A stretch of 26,794 nt of DNA from DATBAK01 sp036787815 (GCA_036787815.1 DAIQOP010000013.1:1-26794); one strand, 5' to 3'; shown: positions 8,141 to 18,419, counted from the first letter of the stretch. Program-made: numbers and translations. The notes: generated by a model not told the origin, from the letters alone.

Positions 8141-8446
8141 TCAGCCCTTCAGCAGATCCACGTCGTCTGCGGTCGCGCCGGGTCGGCGCCGGAAGATCGC
8201 CACGATGATCGCCAGCCCGACGGCGACCTCGGAGGCGGCGACGACCAGGGTGAAGAACACGATCACCTGACCACCGATGTCGTTGAGGGCCTTGGCGAAC
8301 GACACGAACGTGAGGTTGACGGCGTTGAGCATCAGCTCGACGCACATGAACATCACGAGCGTGTTCCGGCGGATGAGGAGCCCGACCGCGCCGATGGTGA
8401 AGAGCAGCGCGGCGACGGTGAGGTAGTAGCCCGGAGTGATCTTCAT
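8141..8446 (-). CDS. nuoK: NADH-quinone oxidoreductase subunit K
   Basis: 101-residue three-helix membrane subunit of complex I that forms part of the proton-transfer axis. The two essential buried glutamates are visible as Glu37 (MFMCVELMLNAVNL) and Glu73 (VVAASEVAVGLAI), at the family's usual spacing (36 and 72 in Escherichia coli). The start is ATG at 8444-8446, overlapping the nuoJ stop as ATGA. A longer open frame runs upstream to 9388 but reads as antisense-like shadow over nuoJ and nuoI. The length is normal for the family. Confidence 0.97.
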   Translation of the reverse strand: MKITPGYYLTVAALLFTIGAVGLLIRRNTLVMFMCVELMLNAVNLTFVSFAKALNDIGGQVIVFFTLVVAASEVAVGLAIIVAIFRRRPGATADDVDLLKG

Positions 8447-8982
8447 CGGCCCGCCTCCTCGCGCTCGGGCGCCTGACGCGAGCGCCGGGCGAGCACCACG
8501 CTGCCGACGACCGCGATGACGAGCAGCGCCGCCGTGACCTCGAACGGCCAGAGGAAGTCGGTGAAGAGCCGGCTCGCGAGGTTGTGCACGTTGCCGCCGG
8601 CCGGATCGTTGAGCGGGCCGCGCGTCGAGTGCGCCCCCGTGACCCAGTGCTTGCCCGCGAGCGCCAGCACCTCGATCGCGAGCAGCAGCCCGAGGCCCAG
8701 CGCGATCGGCCGTTGCAGGCGGTGCGGCTCCTCGAACGACTCGCGCCGATCGACACCGAGCAGCATGATCACGAACAGGAACAGCACGACGATCGCGCTC
8801 GCGTACACGATGATCTGCACGATCGCGACGAGGTCGGCGTCTTCCAGGAGGAAGAACCCGGCGATCGCGACGAGCGACAGCACGAGGAACAGCGCGGAGT
8901 GGACCGGATTGCGGGCGAGGATCACGCCGAAGGCGCTGCCGAGCACGATCGCGGAGAAGGCGAAGAACAGAACGGCCGTCAC
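8443..8982 (-). CDS. nuoJ: NADH-quinone oxidoreductase subunit J
   Basis: 179-residue membrane subunit of complex I with five hydrophobic segments. The conserved third-helix region is seen as VAIVQIIVYASAIVVLFLF, preceded by the ARNPVHSALFLVL motif in helix 2. A hydrophilic loop of about 35 residues, including GPLNDPAGGNVHNLASRLF, precedes the last helix. The start is GTG at 8980-8982, overlapping the nuoI stop as GTGA, and the end overlaps nuoK by four bases. Both overlaps suggest translational coupling. Confidence 0.96.
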   Translation of the reverse strand: MTAVLFFAFSAIVLGSAFGVILARNPVHSALFLVLSLVAIAGFFLLEDADLVAIVQIIVYASAIVVLFLFVIMLLGVDRRESFEEPHRLQRPIALGLGLLLAIEVLALAGKHWVTGAHSTRGPLNDPAGGNVHNLASRLFTDFLWPFEVTAALLVIAVVGSVVLARRSRQAPEREEAGR

Positions 8983-9593
8983 GATGCCGGCTCCTGTCCC
9001 TCGTCGTGGGCGGTCTGGCCGTCCTCGGCGGCCCGCACGCCGAAGCCGAGCTCACCCGACCAGTTCGCGCGCCCTTCGTACGCGACGTTGCCCGACGGCG
9101 AGGTCGCGCGCATCCACGCACTCGTGTGCTCGTCTTCGTGCCCGTCCCACAGCTCCCACGGTTGGCGGCGGGCCCGGCCGTCGTCGCCGACGAGCAGCTG
9201 GTCCTTCGTGTAGATCGCGTCCGCGCGGTTCGTGAAGGAGAACTCGAAGAGCTTCGTCTCGGTGATCGCCTCGGTCGGGCAGGCCTCGACACAGAGATCG
9301 CAGTGGATACACCGCAGGTAGTTGATCTCGTAGACGAAGCCGTAGCGCTCGCCGGGCGACACCGGATCGTCGGTCGGGTTGTCGGCACCGCGCACGTAGA
9401 TGCAGCGGGCCGGGCACACGCCCGCGCACAGCTCGCAGCCGATGCACTTCTCCATCCCGTCCTCGTAGCGGTTGAGGACGTGACGGCCGTGCAGGCGCTC
9501 GGGCCGGGGACTCTTCTGCTTGGGGTAGTCGGTGGTGAGGCGCGGCTTGAACATCTGCCGCAGCGTCACTCCGAATCCGGCGAGGCGCCCCAT
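8979..9593 (-). CDS. nuoI: NADH-quinone oxidoreductase subunit I
   Basis: 204-residue 2x[4Fe-4S] subunit (TYKY) of complex I, carrying clusters N6a and N6b in the connecting arm. The ligands are Cys50, 53, 56 and 60 (CIGCELCAGVCP) and Cys95, 98, 101 and 105 (CIHCDLCVEACP). The hydrophilic C-terminal tail from about residue 140 is variable. The start is ATG at 9591-9593, sharing one base with the nuoH stop. The open frame extends upstream to 10343 but that part is shadow over nuoH. It should not be confused with the dicluster ferredoxin encoded at 20320, which lacks the NuoI extensions. Confidence 0.96.
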   Translation of the reverse strand: MGRLAGFGVTLRQMFKPRLTTDYPKQKSPRPERLHGRHVLNRYEDGMEKCIGCELCAGVCPARCIYVRGADNPTDDPVSPGERYGFVYEINYLRCIHCDLCVEACPTEAITETKLFEFSFTNRADAIYTKDQLLVGDDGRARRQPWELWDGHEDEHTSAWMRATSPSGNVAYEGRANWSGELGFGVRAAEDGQTAHDEGQEPAS

Positions 9594-10807
9594 CAGCGGA
9601 ACTCCTCGACGGTCTCGCCGGGCTTGGGAATCGCGAGCCAGAGCATCCCGTACGCGAGCAGTGCGAGCAGCACCGCGACGGGAAGCGCGATCCAGAGGTG
9701 CCAACTCTCCTGGCGGGCCACGACGATCGTCGCCGACACCATCACCCAGAGGATCGCGATCTCGATGAGGTACTTCCAACCGAGCGACATCAGCTGGTCG
9801 TAGCGCATGCGCGGCAGCGAGGCGCGGAGCCACACCGTTCCGAAGAGCAGTGCGAGCACCTTGACCATGAACCACACGACCGGCATCAGCCAGACGTTGA
9901 TCGTGCCGGTGCGCGACAGGAAGCCGAGCGAGGGACCCGACGGGCCGCCGAGGAAGAGCGTGACCGCGACCGCCGACATCGTGATCAGGTTCATGAACTC
10001 GGCGAGGAAGAAGATCGCGAAGCGGATGCCCGTGTACTCGGTGTGGAACCCGCCGACGAGCTCCTGCTCGGCCTCGACGAGGTCGAAGGGCGGGTGGTTG
10101 GTCTCGGCCGTCGCCGCGATCAGGAAGATCACGAACGGCACCAGCGCCGGCAGCCAGTACCACTCGCGCACGATCGAACCGACGTTCACCCAGGCCTGGT
10201 TCTGGACGATCGTGCGGGTGGAGAGGGTGCCCGCCTGGATCAGCACACCGAGGATGCCGAGCCCGAACGCGGCTTCGTAGGAGAGCAGCTGCGCCGAGGC
10301 GCGGACCGAACCGAGCAGCGGGTACTTCGATCCCGACGCCCAACCCGCGAGCATCACGCCGTACACGCCGACGCCCGACATCGCGAGGATGAAGAGCACA
10401 CCCATCGGGAGATCGGCCACCTGGAGGTAGGTGTGGTGGCCGAGGATCGAGACCCGTCCACCGACGGGGATGACGCAGAACATCAGGAACGCCGGAAGGA
10501 TGGAGAGGTAGGGGGCGAGCCGGAACACCGGTCGGTCGGCCGTGTCGGGGATCGACTGCTCCTTGAAGAACAGCTTGATGCCGTCGGCCAGGGTCTGCAG
10601 CACGCCGTAGGGGCCCGCGTTGTCGGGGCCGACCCGGTTCTGCATGTCGGCGATCACCTTGCGCATGCCCCAGATGTAGAGCATCACCGACACCAGCAGC
10701 AGCACGAACGCGCCCACGACCTTGATCAGGACGACCGCGAAGACCGACCAGCCCACGTGGCCCGTGAGCGCGGGATCGGTCGCGAGGAGCATGCCCGCCG
10801 CGCTCAT
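9593..10807 (-). CDS. nuoH: NADH-quinone oxidoreductase subunit H
   Basis: 404-residue membrane subunit of complex I that helps form the quinone chamber and starts the proton path. Motifs include MQNRVGPDNAGPYGVLQ after the first helix, ADGIKLFFKEQ, and the acidic loop ETNHPPFDLVEAEQELVGG, the E-channel loop. About eight hydrophobic segments are visible. The start is ATG at 10805-10807, overlapping the nuoG stop as ATGA. An in-frame ATG five codons later is also possible. The end abuts nuoI. Confidence 0.96.
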   Translation of the reverse strand: MSAAGMLLATDPALTGHVGWSVFAVVLIKVVGAFVLLLVSVMLYIWGMRKVIADMQNRVGPDNAGPYGVLQTLADGIKLFFKEQSIPDTADRPVFRLAPYLSILPAFLMFCVIPVGGRVSILGHHTYLQVADLPMGVLFILAMSGVGVYGVMLAGWASGSKYPLLGSVRASAQLLSYEAAFGLGILGVLIQAGTLSTRTIVQNQAWVNVGSIVREWYWLPALVPFVIFLIAATAETNHPPFDLVEAEQELVGGFHTEYTGIRFAIFFLAEFMNLITMSAVAVTLFLGGPSGPSLGFLSRTGTINVWLMPVVWFMVKVLALLFGTVWLRASLPRMRYDQLMSLGWKYLIEIAILWVMVSATIVVARQESWHLWIALPVAVLLALLAYGMLWLAIPKPGETVEEFR

Positions 10808-13466
10808 CGGAGCTTCCCGGTACTCAGGCGGAGGGTCTCCACGCGCACGTCGGTGACCGGAGCCGAGATGTCGATGAGGTCGGCGGCGCCGGGGGCGTTC
10901 GGCGCGAAGGTGAGGCGGGCCACGCCCGCGGGCAACCGGGTGTCGACGTGGACCGCGAGCTCGAGGGTCGTGTGCGCCGAGGTGACCTTCACGGTCGTGC
11001 CCTCGACCACGCCGATGCGCGAGAGGTCGGTGCCGCTCACGAGGAGCGTGATGTCGTGCGCGAGGCCCGCGATCGCCGGTGACGACGTGACCGCGCGTCC
11101 CCCGTCGTAGAGCGTGTGTCCGGTCACGAGGCGCAGAGCGTACGCGTCGCGGGCCGGAGTCTCCGTGGAGCCGAACTTCCGATCCCAAGAGAGGGTCGTC
11201 GCGGAAACAGATTCTGGGGCAACTTCGTCGGGATCGACGTCGAGCTCTTCCCCTGTTGCCCTAATCGGTTCCCAGGAGGCGCCGGATCCGTCGTCGGAGA
11301 GGATCGTGAGGCCGCTCCGGCGCAACACGATCTCCGAACGGTGCTCGGAAACCGGGAGCACGACGCCGTCACGGGCCCGCCGCAGCAACTCCGAGGTCGC
11401 GCCGGCGAACGCGGGCGCGACCGTGGCGATCTCGTCGGTCACCTCGTCGACCTGCTCCAGATCGAAATCGGCACCCAACCGCAGCGCGAGCTCGGCGGCG
11501 ATGCGCCAGTCGTCCATCGCGCTGCCTGCCGGCGAGACCTTCCGCCCCAGGCGCTGGACGCGGCCCTCGAGGTTGGTGACCGTCCCCTGCTTCTCGCCCC
11601 ACAGGGTCGCGGGGAGCACGACCTCGGCACGCCGGGCCGATTCGGAGAGGAAGGCGTCGACCGCGATGACCGTGCCGACACCGTCGAACGCGTCGCGTGC
11701 GAGCGCGCGGTCGGGGAAGTCGGCGAGCGGATCGCAACCCAGCAGCACGAGCGCATGGATCTTGCCGGCGGCGGCGGCCTGCAGGATGCCCGTGGCGTCG
11801 AGCCCGGGCGCGGCGGGGACGCCGCCCCACGCCGCGGTGAAGGCGTCGCGACCCTCGTCGGTCGACACGCGCCCGGGCAGCAGGCCCGGCGCGAGGCCGA
11901 GCTCGAGCGCGCCGTGCACGTTGCCGCGTCGGAGCGCGGAGAGGAACTTCACGTTCGCCAGCTCGGCGAGCGCCGCGGCCGCGCGCAAGGTGGCGTCGGC
12001 GCGCTCGGCGAGCGAGCCGCGGCCGAGCACCACCACGACCGTTCCCTCGCGCTCGCGCAGGATGGCCGCCGCGGCGTTGATCGGATCGTCGCCACGGGAA
12101 CCGGGAGCCGCGGCACCGCTCTTCACCGCGCTCATGAGCCGCTCGGCGACCGCACCGGCCTCGCCGGGCCCCGGCCGCAGAGAGATCGTCGACGGGCTCA
12201 CCGCCGCGTCGGCAACGGAGAAGTCGATCACCGGCACGCCGAGCTCGACCGCCGCCCTGCGCACGCGCAGGTGGAGAACGGGCAGCTCTTCCTTGAGGTC
12301 GGGGCCGAGCAGCACGATCGCGGCGGCCCGGTCGCAGTCGCCGATCTCGGCGCGCGGAAGACCGAGCACGACCTCGGCCGGGAGGCCGTCGCCGAGCTGC
12401 GCGTCGACGTGATCGGTGCCGAGCACACCCTTGGCGAGCCGGGCCCACGCGTAGGCGTCTTCGTTACTGCCCCGCGCGCCACCGAGCATCGCGATCGATC
12501 CCGGGCCGTGGAGATCGCGCACGCGCTGGAGCGCGGCCGCCGCCGCGTCGAGCGCTTCGGTCCAGGGAGTCTCGACGAGCTCGCCGCCGCGGCGGATCAA
12601 CGGCTCGACGACGCGCGTGTCCGCGTGGACGTACTCGAACCCGTACCGGCCCTTGTCGCACAGCCAACCGTGGTTGACCGGCTCGGAGTCGACACCGAGG
12701 AAGCGCACGAGGCGGTCGGTCGACGACTGCAGCGCGCCGCGGCACTGCACCGCGCAGGTGGTGCACGACGTCTCGACGGTCGCGAGGTCCCAGGGGCGGG
12801 CGCGGAACCGGTACGGCTTCGCCGTGAGCGCGCCGACCGGGCAGATCTGCACCGTGTTCCCCGAGAAGTACGACGCGAAGGGATGGTCGGGGAAGTTGAG
12901 CACCTCGGTGCGATCACCGCGCTCGACGAACGTGATGAGCGGGTCGCCCGCGATCTCGTCGGCGAAGCGCGTGCAGCGCGCGCACTGAATGCAGCGCTCG
13001 CGGTCGAGCAGCACGACCTCGCTGATCGGGATCGGCTTCTCGAAGTGCCGCTTCTCCTCGGTGAAGCGCGATTCGCCCGGCCCGAAGGCGAGGGTCTGGT
13101 CCTGCAGCGGGCACTCACCACCGCGATCGCACACCGGGCAATCGAGCGGATGGTTGACGAGCAGGAACTCGAGCACCCCGTCCTGGATCTTCTTCACCGC
13201 GTCGGTCTGGGTGCGGCACACCATGCCGTCGGTGACCGTCGTGGTGCAGGCCGGCGGGAAGCCACGCACGCCGTCGACCTCGACGAGGCACATGCGGCAC
13301 ATGCCCACCGGCTTCATGCGCTCGTGCCAGCAGAACCGCGGGATGTACACACCGTGCTCCTGCGCGACCTTGATCAGGAGCTCGCCGGGCTTGGCCGCGA
13401 CCTCGCGCCCGTCGATGTTGACGGTGACCGTGTCGGGCTTCACGGCGGGCGTGGGCTCAGTGGTGG

Positions 13467-13470
<4 letters not shown>
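10804..13470 (-). CDS. nuoG: NADH-quinone oxidoreductase subunit G
   Basis: 888-residue peripheral subunit of complex I that carries several Fe-S clusters of the NADH-to-quinone chain. Ligand sets are visible in order: [2Fe-2S] Cys47, 58, 61 and 75; His107 with Cys111, 114 and 120 (HPLDCPVCDRGGEC, cluster N5); Cys160, 163, 166 and 210 (cluster N4); and Cys236, 239, 243 and 271. The last set fits CX2CX3CX27C exactly, the extra off-path cluster N7 found only in some bacteria. The C-terminal part is a molybdopterin-oxidoreductase-like domain with an aspartate-decarboxylase-like barrel near the end, presumed cofactor-free as in the family. ATG at 13468-13470 overlaps the nuoF stop by four bases. 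Confidence 0.96.
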
Positions 13471-14759
<1,289 letters not shown>

Positions 14760-14789
14760 CTCTTGGCTCCGTGCCCATGGGTCGCTGCT

Positions 14790-14806
14790 CTCCGCGTCGC
14801 GCGGAG
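14790..14806. other. Small GC-rich hairpin between nuoE and nuoF
   Basis: CTCCGCG (14790-14796) and CGCGGAG (14800-14806) form a perfect 7-bp stem with a 3-base loop in the nuoE-nuoF gap. No T-run follows on the minus strand. It could be an mRNA processing or stability element within the operon, or chance in GC-rich DNA. Confidence 0.4.
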
Positions 14807-14823
14807 CCCGAGGCGGCTGCTGT

Positions 14824-15312
14824 TCATCGCTTCGCTCCGGAGATCGTGCGGGGCGTGCGCCGGCCGGCCTTGTAGTCGTCGACGAGCGCTTCGGCGATCT
14901 CGGGCGTGAGCTTCTCGTGGAACTCGTAGTTCACCTGGAGCGCGGGGGCGCCGCCGCACGCCGCGAGGCACTCGACCTCTTCGACCGTGACGTCGTCGTC
15001 GTCGCCGTAGCGGTCGGCGAGATGTCGGAGGATCGCGGGGCCTCCGGTCACGAGGCAGGTGACGTTTGTGCACACCGACACGAGCAGCGAGCCGCACGGA
15101 CGGCGCTTGAACATCGTGTAGAAGGAGCAGGTGCCCTGGACCTCGGCCGGTGTGACGCCGGTGAGGCCCGCGATCTCCTCCATCGCCTCGGCGGTGAGCC
15201 AGCCGTCCTGATCCTGCGCGAGGTGCGCGAGAGGAAGGATCGCCGACTTCGGGCGCGGGTAACGGGCGACGATGTCGCGGGCGCGAGTGAGATTCACGTC
15301 GGAGAACGCCAT
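14824..15312 (-). CDS. nuoE: NADH-quinone oxidoreductase subunit E
   Basis: 162-residue thioredoxin-fold subunit of complex I, carrying [2Fe-2S] cluster N1a next to NuoF. Ligands are Cys81 and Cys86 (VSVCTNVTCLVTGG) and Cys115 and Cys119 (VECLAACGGAP). The N-terminal helical part contains IAGLTGVTPAEVQGTCSFY, typical of the family. The start is ATG at 15310-15312, two bases after the nuoD stop. A long open frame continues upstream to 16497, but it is shadow over nuoD. The length is normal for the family. Confidence 0.96.
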   Translation of the reverse strand: MAFSDVNLTRARDIVARYPRPKSAILPLAHLAQDQDGWLTAEAMEEIAGLTGVTPAEVQGTCSFYTMFKRRPCGSLLVSVCTNVTCLVTGGPAILRHLADRYGDDDDVTVEEVECLAACGGAPALQVNYEFHEKLTPEIAEALVDDYKAGRRTPRTISGAKR

Positions 15313-15314
15313 CG

Positions 15315-16637
15315 CTAGCGGTCGACCTCCCCCATGATCGGATCGATGCTCGACACGATCGCGACGGCGTCGGCGACCAGGCTGTCTCTCACCATCGGGC
15401 CCATCGACTGCAGGTTGTAGAACGACGGACCACGGATGTGCATGCGCACCGGCTTCCCCGAGCCGTCGCTCACCATGTAGCAACCGATCTCGCCGCGCGG
15501 CGACTCGACCGAGGCGTACGTCTCGCCGGCGGGCACCTTGAAACCCTCGGTGAACAGCTTGAAGTGGTGGATCAACGCTTCCATCGACTCGTCGATACGG
15601 GCGCGCGGCGGCGGTGTGACCTTGCGATCCTGCACCCGGAAGTCGCCCGACGGCATCTTCGCGACGCACTGGCGCACGATCTTCACCGATTCGAGGATCT
15701 CGTAGAGCCGGATGCGGTAGCGGTCGAACACGTCGCCGTTCTCGGTGAAGATCACGTCGAAGTCGACGTCGTCGTACGCGAGGTACGGCTGCGCCTTGCG
15801 CAGATCCCAGGCGAACCCGGTCGAGCGCAGGATCGGGCCGGTGATCGAGAGGGCAAGGCACTCTTCGGTGGTGATCCGGCCGATGCCGACGGTGCGCTCG
15901 AGCCAGATCGGGTTCTCGGAGAGCAGCGCGTCGTAGTCGGCCACGCCGGCCTCGACGAGGTCCATCGTGTCGAGCACGTGCTCGCGCCAGCCGTCGGGCA
16001 GGTCGGCGGCGACGCCGCCGGGCCGGATGTAGTCGTGGTTCATGCGCAGCCCGGTGATCGTCTCGAGCAGGCGCAGCACCTCTTCGCGCTCGCGCCACCC
16101 GTAGAGCATCATCGAGACCGCACCGATGTCCATGCCGTTCGTCGCCTGGAACAGCAGGTGCGAGGAGATGCGGTTGAGCTCGACGAGCATCATCCGCATC
16201 CACGTCGCGCGCGGCGGGACCTCGATGTCGAGCAGGCGCTCGATCGCGGTGGCGTACACGAGCTCGTTGGAGAGCGGCGACGCGTAGTCCATGCGCGTGA
16301 CGTTGGTCGCGCCCTGCACGTAGGTGAGCTCCTCGCCGGTCTTCTCCATGCCGGTGTGGAGGTACCCGATGACCGCCTTCGCCCGCACGACCTCTTCGGA
16401 GTCGAGCTCCATCATGATGCGCAGCACGCCGTGCGTCGACGGGTGCTGCGGGCCCATGTTGATGACCATCGTGTCGCCGAGCTCGTCGCCGGGCCACGTG
16501 CCGCCCGTGAGCACCAACTCGCGCGCGCGGGTTCGCAGCTCCTGCGCGCCTTCACCGGTCTGGCGTTCGAGCCGCGCCTCGTCGTCGGGGATCCGATGAT
16601 CCGGGTGCTGCTCGTCGGGCTGGATGCGTGCGGTCAT
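15315..16637 (-). CDS. nuoD: NADH-quinone oxidoreductase subunit D
   Basis: 440-residue 49-kDa subunit of complex I, related to the large subunit of [NiFe] hydrogenases, forming the quinone site with NuoB. The quinone-site loop GPQHPSTHGVLR is at 62-73. Other family motifs are GYLHTGMEKTGEELTY and TRMDYASPLSNE. The C-terminus ends in SSIDPIMGEVDR. An N-terminal hydrophilic extension of about 50 residues precedes the domain. The start is ATG at 16635-16637 with AGGAG about 8 bases upstream. The TAG stop is two bases from nuoE. Upstream, a 34-codon ORF fills the gap to nuoC. Confidence 0.97.
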   Translation of the reverse strand: MTARIQPDEQHPDHRIPDDEARLERQTGEGAQELRTRARELVLTGGTWPGDELGDTMVINMGPQHPSTHGVLRIMMELDSEEVVRAKAVIGYLHTGMEKTGEELTYVQGATNVTRMDYASPLSNELVYATAIERLLDIEVPPRATWMRMMLVELNRISSHLLFQATNGMDIGAVSMMLYGWREREEVLRLLETITGLRMNHDYIRPGGVAADLPDGWREHVLDTMDLVEAGVADYDALLSENPIWLERTVGIGRITTEECLALSITGPILRSTGFAWDLRKAQPYLAYDDVDFDVIFTENGDVFDRYRIRLYEILESVKIVRQCVAKMPSGDFRVQDRKVTPPPRARIDESMEALIHHFKLFTEGFKVPAGETYASVESPRGEIGCYMVSDGSGKPVRMHIRGPSFYNLQSMGPMVRDSLVADAVAIVSSIDPIMGEVDR

Positions 16638-16738
16638 GTCTTCCGCTCCTGGTGCCTGCGGTACCGGGCCGCTCGGGCCCCGTTCGCTCCCAGGCCGGAT
16701 CTCGGTCGCACGCGGTTCGCTTCCGTCCGCTCGCTCAT
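16634..16738 (-). CDS. Possible 34-residue basic small protein between nuoC and nuoD
   Basis: The nuoC stop and the nuoD start are separated by 97 bases. An ATG (16736-16738) overlaps the nuoC stop as ATGA and opens a 34-codon frame whose TGA overlaps the nuoD ATG, again as ATGA. GAGG lies about 5 bases before its start. The peptide starts MSERTEANRV and ends YRRHQERKT, is strongly basic with about ten arginines, and has no hydrophobic segment. I do not recognise it. It might be a real small protein, a device coupling nuoD translation to nuoC, or chance. Confidence 0.35.
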   Translation of the reverse strand: MSERTEANRVRPRSGLGANGARAARYRRHQERKT

Positions 16739-17298
16739 CGCGGCCTCGGATCGCCCTTGAAGGTGACCGGCACGCGCGCGGACGCGTCGTCCTTGCGCAA
16801 CGGATGACCCGACCATTCGTCGGGCATCAGGATGCGCACGAGGTCGGGGTGGCCGTCGAAGCTGATCCCCATGAGGTCGTACGCCTCGCGTTCGGGGAAA
16901 TTCGTGCCCGGATACACACCGGTGAGCGACGGCACCGACGGGTCGGAGGCGGGCACCTCGCAGATCAACCGGATGCGCCGGTTGCGCGTGTGCGAGAGGA
17001 AGTTGGCGACGACCTCGAACCGCTCGGGCGTCAGACCCGGCGGCTGATGGCGCACACCGTCGACGAGATGGTCGACGGCCGTCACGTCGACGCACATCGT
17101 GAACTGCTCCTCGTCGCGCAGGTACTGCGCCGCGTCGGCGAGCTGCGAACGCTCGAGGTAGACGACGCTCTGGCCGTGCGAGGAGAAGAAGATCGATCCC
17201 GGGAAGCGATCGCACAGCGCGGCCGCGACATCGTCGTCGGGGCGCGCGATCGCCTCCGCCCCGCCCTCGTGATCTGGTTCACGAACTTCGTCGGACAT
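16735..17298 (-). CDS. nuoC: NADH-quinone oxidoreductase subunit C
   Basis: 187-residue 30-kDa subunit of complex I in the connecting arm. The signature PEREAYDLMGISFDGHP, followed by LVRILMPDEW and GHPLRKDD, is complete. The N-terminal 20 residues are acidic and probably flexible. The start is ATG at 17296-17298; the gap to nuoB is 36 bases. It is encoded separately from nuoD, not as the fused NuoCD of enterobacteria. It ends in a short basic tail (KGDPRPR). It is a paralogue of the truncated nuoC at the left edge. Confidence 0.96.
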   Translation of the reverse strand: MSDEVREPDHEGGAEAIARPDDDVAAALCDRFPGSIFFSSHGQSVVYLERSQLADAAQYLRDEEQFTMCVDVTAVDHLVDGVRHQPPGLTPERFEVVANFLSHTRNRRIRLICEVPASDPSVPSLTGVYPGTNFPEREAYDLMGISFDGHPDLVRILMPDEWSGHPLRKDDASARVPVTFKGDPRPR

Positions 17299-17334
17299 GC
17301 GCTCTCGACCGGGTTCTCGAACGGAGGGGCAGGC

Positions 17335-17862
17335 TCAGGTGGTGGCGGGCTCGAGCGTGACGCCCGCGCCGCCGTGCGAGGTGGCTTCGCGACGCTTGAG
17401 GAGCTCGCCGGTGCGGATCATCTCGTGGAGGGTGAGGATTCCGTGCATCAGCGTCTCGGGCCCGGGCGGGCAACCCGGCACGTAGACGTCGACCGGCACG
17501 ATCTGGTCGACGCCCTGCACGATCGCGTAGTTGTTGAACATCCCGCCGCTGCTCGCGCACACGCCCATCGAGATGACCCACTTGGGCTCGACCATCTGGT
17601 CGTAGACCTGCCGGAGCACGGGGGCCATCTTCTGGCTGACGCGGCCGGCGACGATCATGAGGTCGGCCTGGCGCGGGCTGGCACGGAAGACCTCCATGCC
17701 GTAACGCGCGAGGTCGTAGTGCGCGGCACCCGTGGCCATCATCTCGAGCGCGCAGCACGCAAGCCCGAACGTGGCGGGGAACACGGAGTTGCGCCGGGCC
17801 CAACGCACGAGATCCTCGAGCTGGCCCGTGAGGAAGTTGTGACCGACCTGCTCGAGTCCCAT
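17335..17862 (-). CDS. nuoB: NADH-quinone oxidoreductase subunit B
   Basis: 175-residue subunit of complex I that carries [4Fe-4S] cluster N2. The ligands are Cys36-Cys37 (GLACCALEMM), Cys102 (SMGVCASSGG) and Cys131 (VPGCPPGPE). The start is ATG at 17860-17862, 10 bases after nuoA. The region ASPRQADLMIVAGRVSQKMA is typical of the family. It lacks the extra cysteine of the second-locus NuoB (CASSGG here, CANCGG there) and has a different C-terminal tail, so the two copies are not a recent duplication. Confidence 0.97.
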   Translation of the reverse strand: MGLEQVGHNFLTGQLEDLVRWARRNSVFPATFGLACCALEMMATGAAHYDLARYGMEVFRASPRQADLMIVAGRVSQKMAPVLRQVYDQMVEPKWVISMGVCASSGGMFNNYAIVQGVDQIVPVDVYVPGCPPGPETLMHGILTLHEMIRTGELLKRREATSHGGAGVTLEPATT

Positions 17863-17872
17863 CGCGCGTCCT

Positions 17873-18334
17873 TCAGGCGGCTTCGTGCTCGGGCGCCGCG
17901 GTGGCCGCCGCAGCCGGATCGAACACCGCGCCGGCCGACCGGCGCACCGGTCCGATGCCCGCGGACAGCCGCCGTTGCACGGGTCCCCACGCCAGCGCGC
18001 CCACCGACAGCAGGTACGCGAACGGGATGAGCAACCCGAAGACGAAGACGCCCATCGCGATCAAGCCGAACAACCCGAGCTGCCGGAACACCGTGACGAA
18101 GGGGTAGAGGAACACGATCTCGACGTCGAGCACGATGAACGCCATCGCGACCAAATAGAACTTGACCGGGAACCGCTCGGCCGGCTCGACCTCGGGCACG
18201 ATCCCGCACTCGTACGGTGACTGCTTCGCCGAGTTGGGCGCCTTCGGACCGAGGAGGCCCGACGCCACGAACGACACGCCGACGAAGGCGAAGACGAGGG
18301 CGATCATCAGCAGGATCGGCAGATAATCGTTCAC
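17873..18334 (-). CDS. nuoA: NADH-quinone oxidoreductase subunit A
   Basis: 153-residue membrane subunit of complex I, first gene of the complete 14-gene operon. Three hydrophobic segments are seen (about 4-28, 58-80 and 87-111). The loop has YECGIVPEVEPAERFPVKFY, with the conserved cysteine, and the second helix has FIVLDVEIVFLYPF. The C-terminal extension of about 35 residues is Ala/Pro/Arg-rich and unusually long compared with the 122-residue second copy. The start is GTG at 18332-18334. The 85 bases upstream to the reductase gene hold GC-rich inverted repeats. I cannot point to a convincing promoter there, so the operon may be read from the reductase promoter, at least in part. Confidence 0.96.
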   Translation of the reverse strand: MNDYLPILLMIALVFAFVGVSFVASGLLGPKAPNSAKQSPYECGIVPEVEPAERFPVKFYLVAMAFIVLDVEIVFLYPFVTVFRQLGLFGLIAMGVFVFGLLIPFAYLLSVGALAWGPVQRRLSAGIGPVRRSAGAVFDPAAAATAAPEHEAA

Positions 18335-18380
18335 GGCCGGAGCGTATCGCCTGAACCGACCGGAGCCGAAGACGAACGGT

Positions 18381-18408
18381 GCCCCGGAGATCCGGGGCCC
18401 GCGCGGGC
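18381..18408. terminator. Overlapping GC-rich inverted repeats after the reductase gene
   Basis: GCCCCGGAGATCCGGGGC (18381-18398) forms a stem of 7-8 pairs with a very small loop. The adjacent perfect palindrome GCCCGCGCGGGC (18397-18408) overlaps it by two bases. The pair lies just downstream of the reductase stop and upstream of nuoA on the same strand. No clear T-run follows, so it may attenuate rather than end transcription. Confidence 0.4.
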
Positions 18409-18419
18409 GGCCCCCGACG

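Noticed and set aside
14824..16497. 557-codon minus-strand frame that would fuse a shadow of nuoD to NuoE
   Set aside because: Only the last 162 codons match NuoE; the upstream part is an out-of-frame reading of nuoD.
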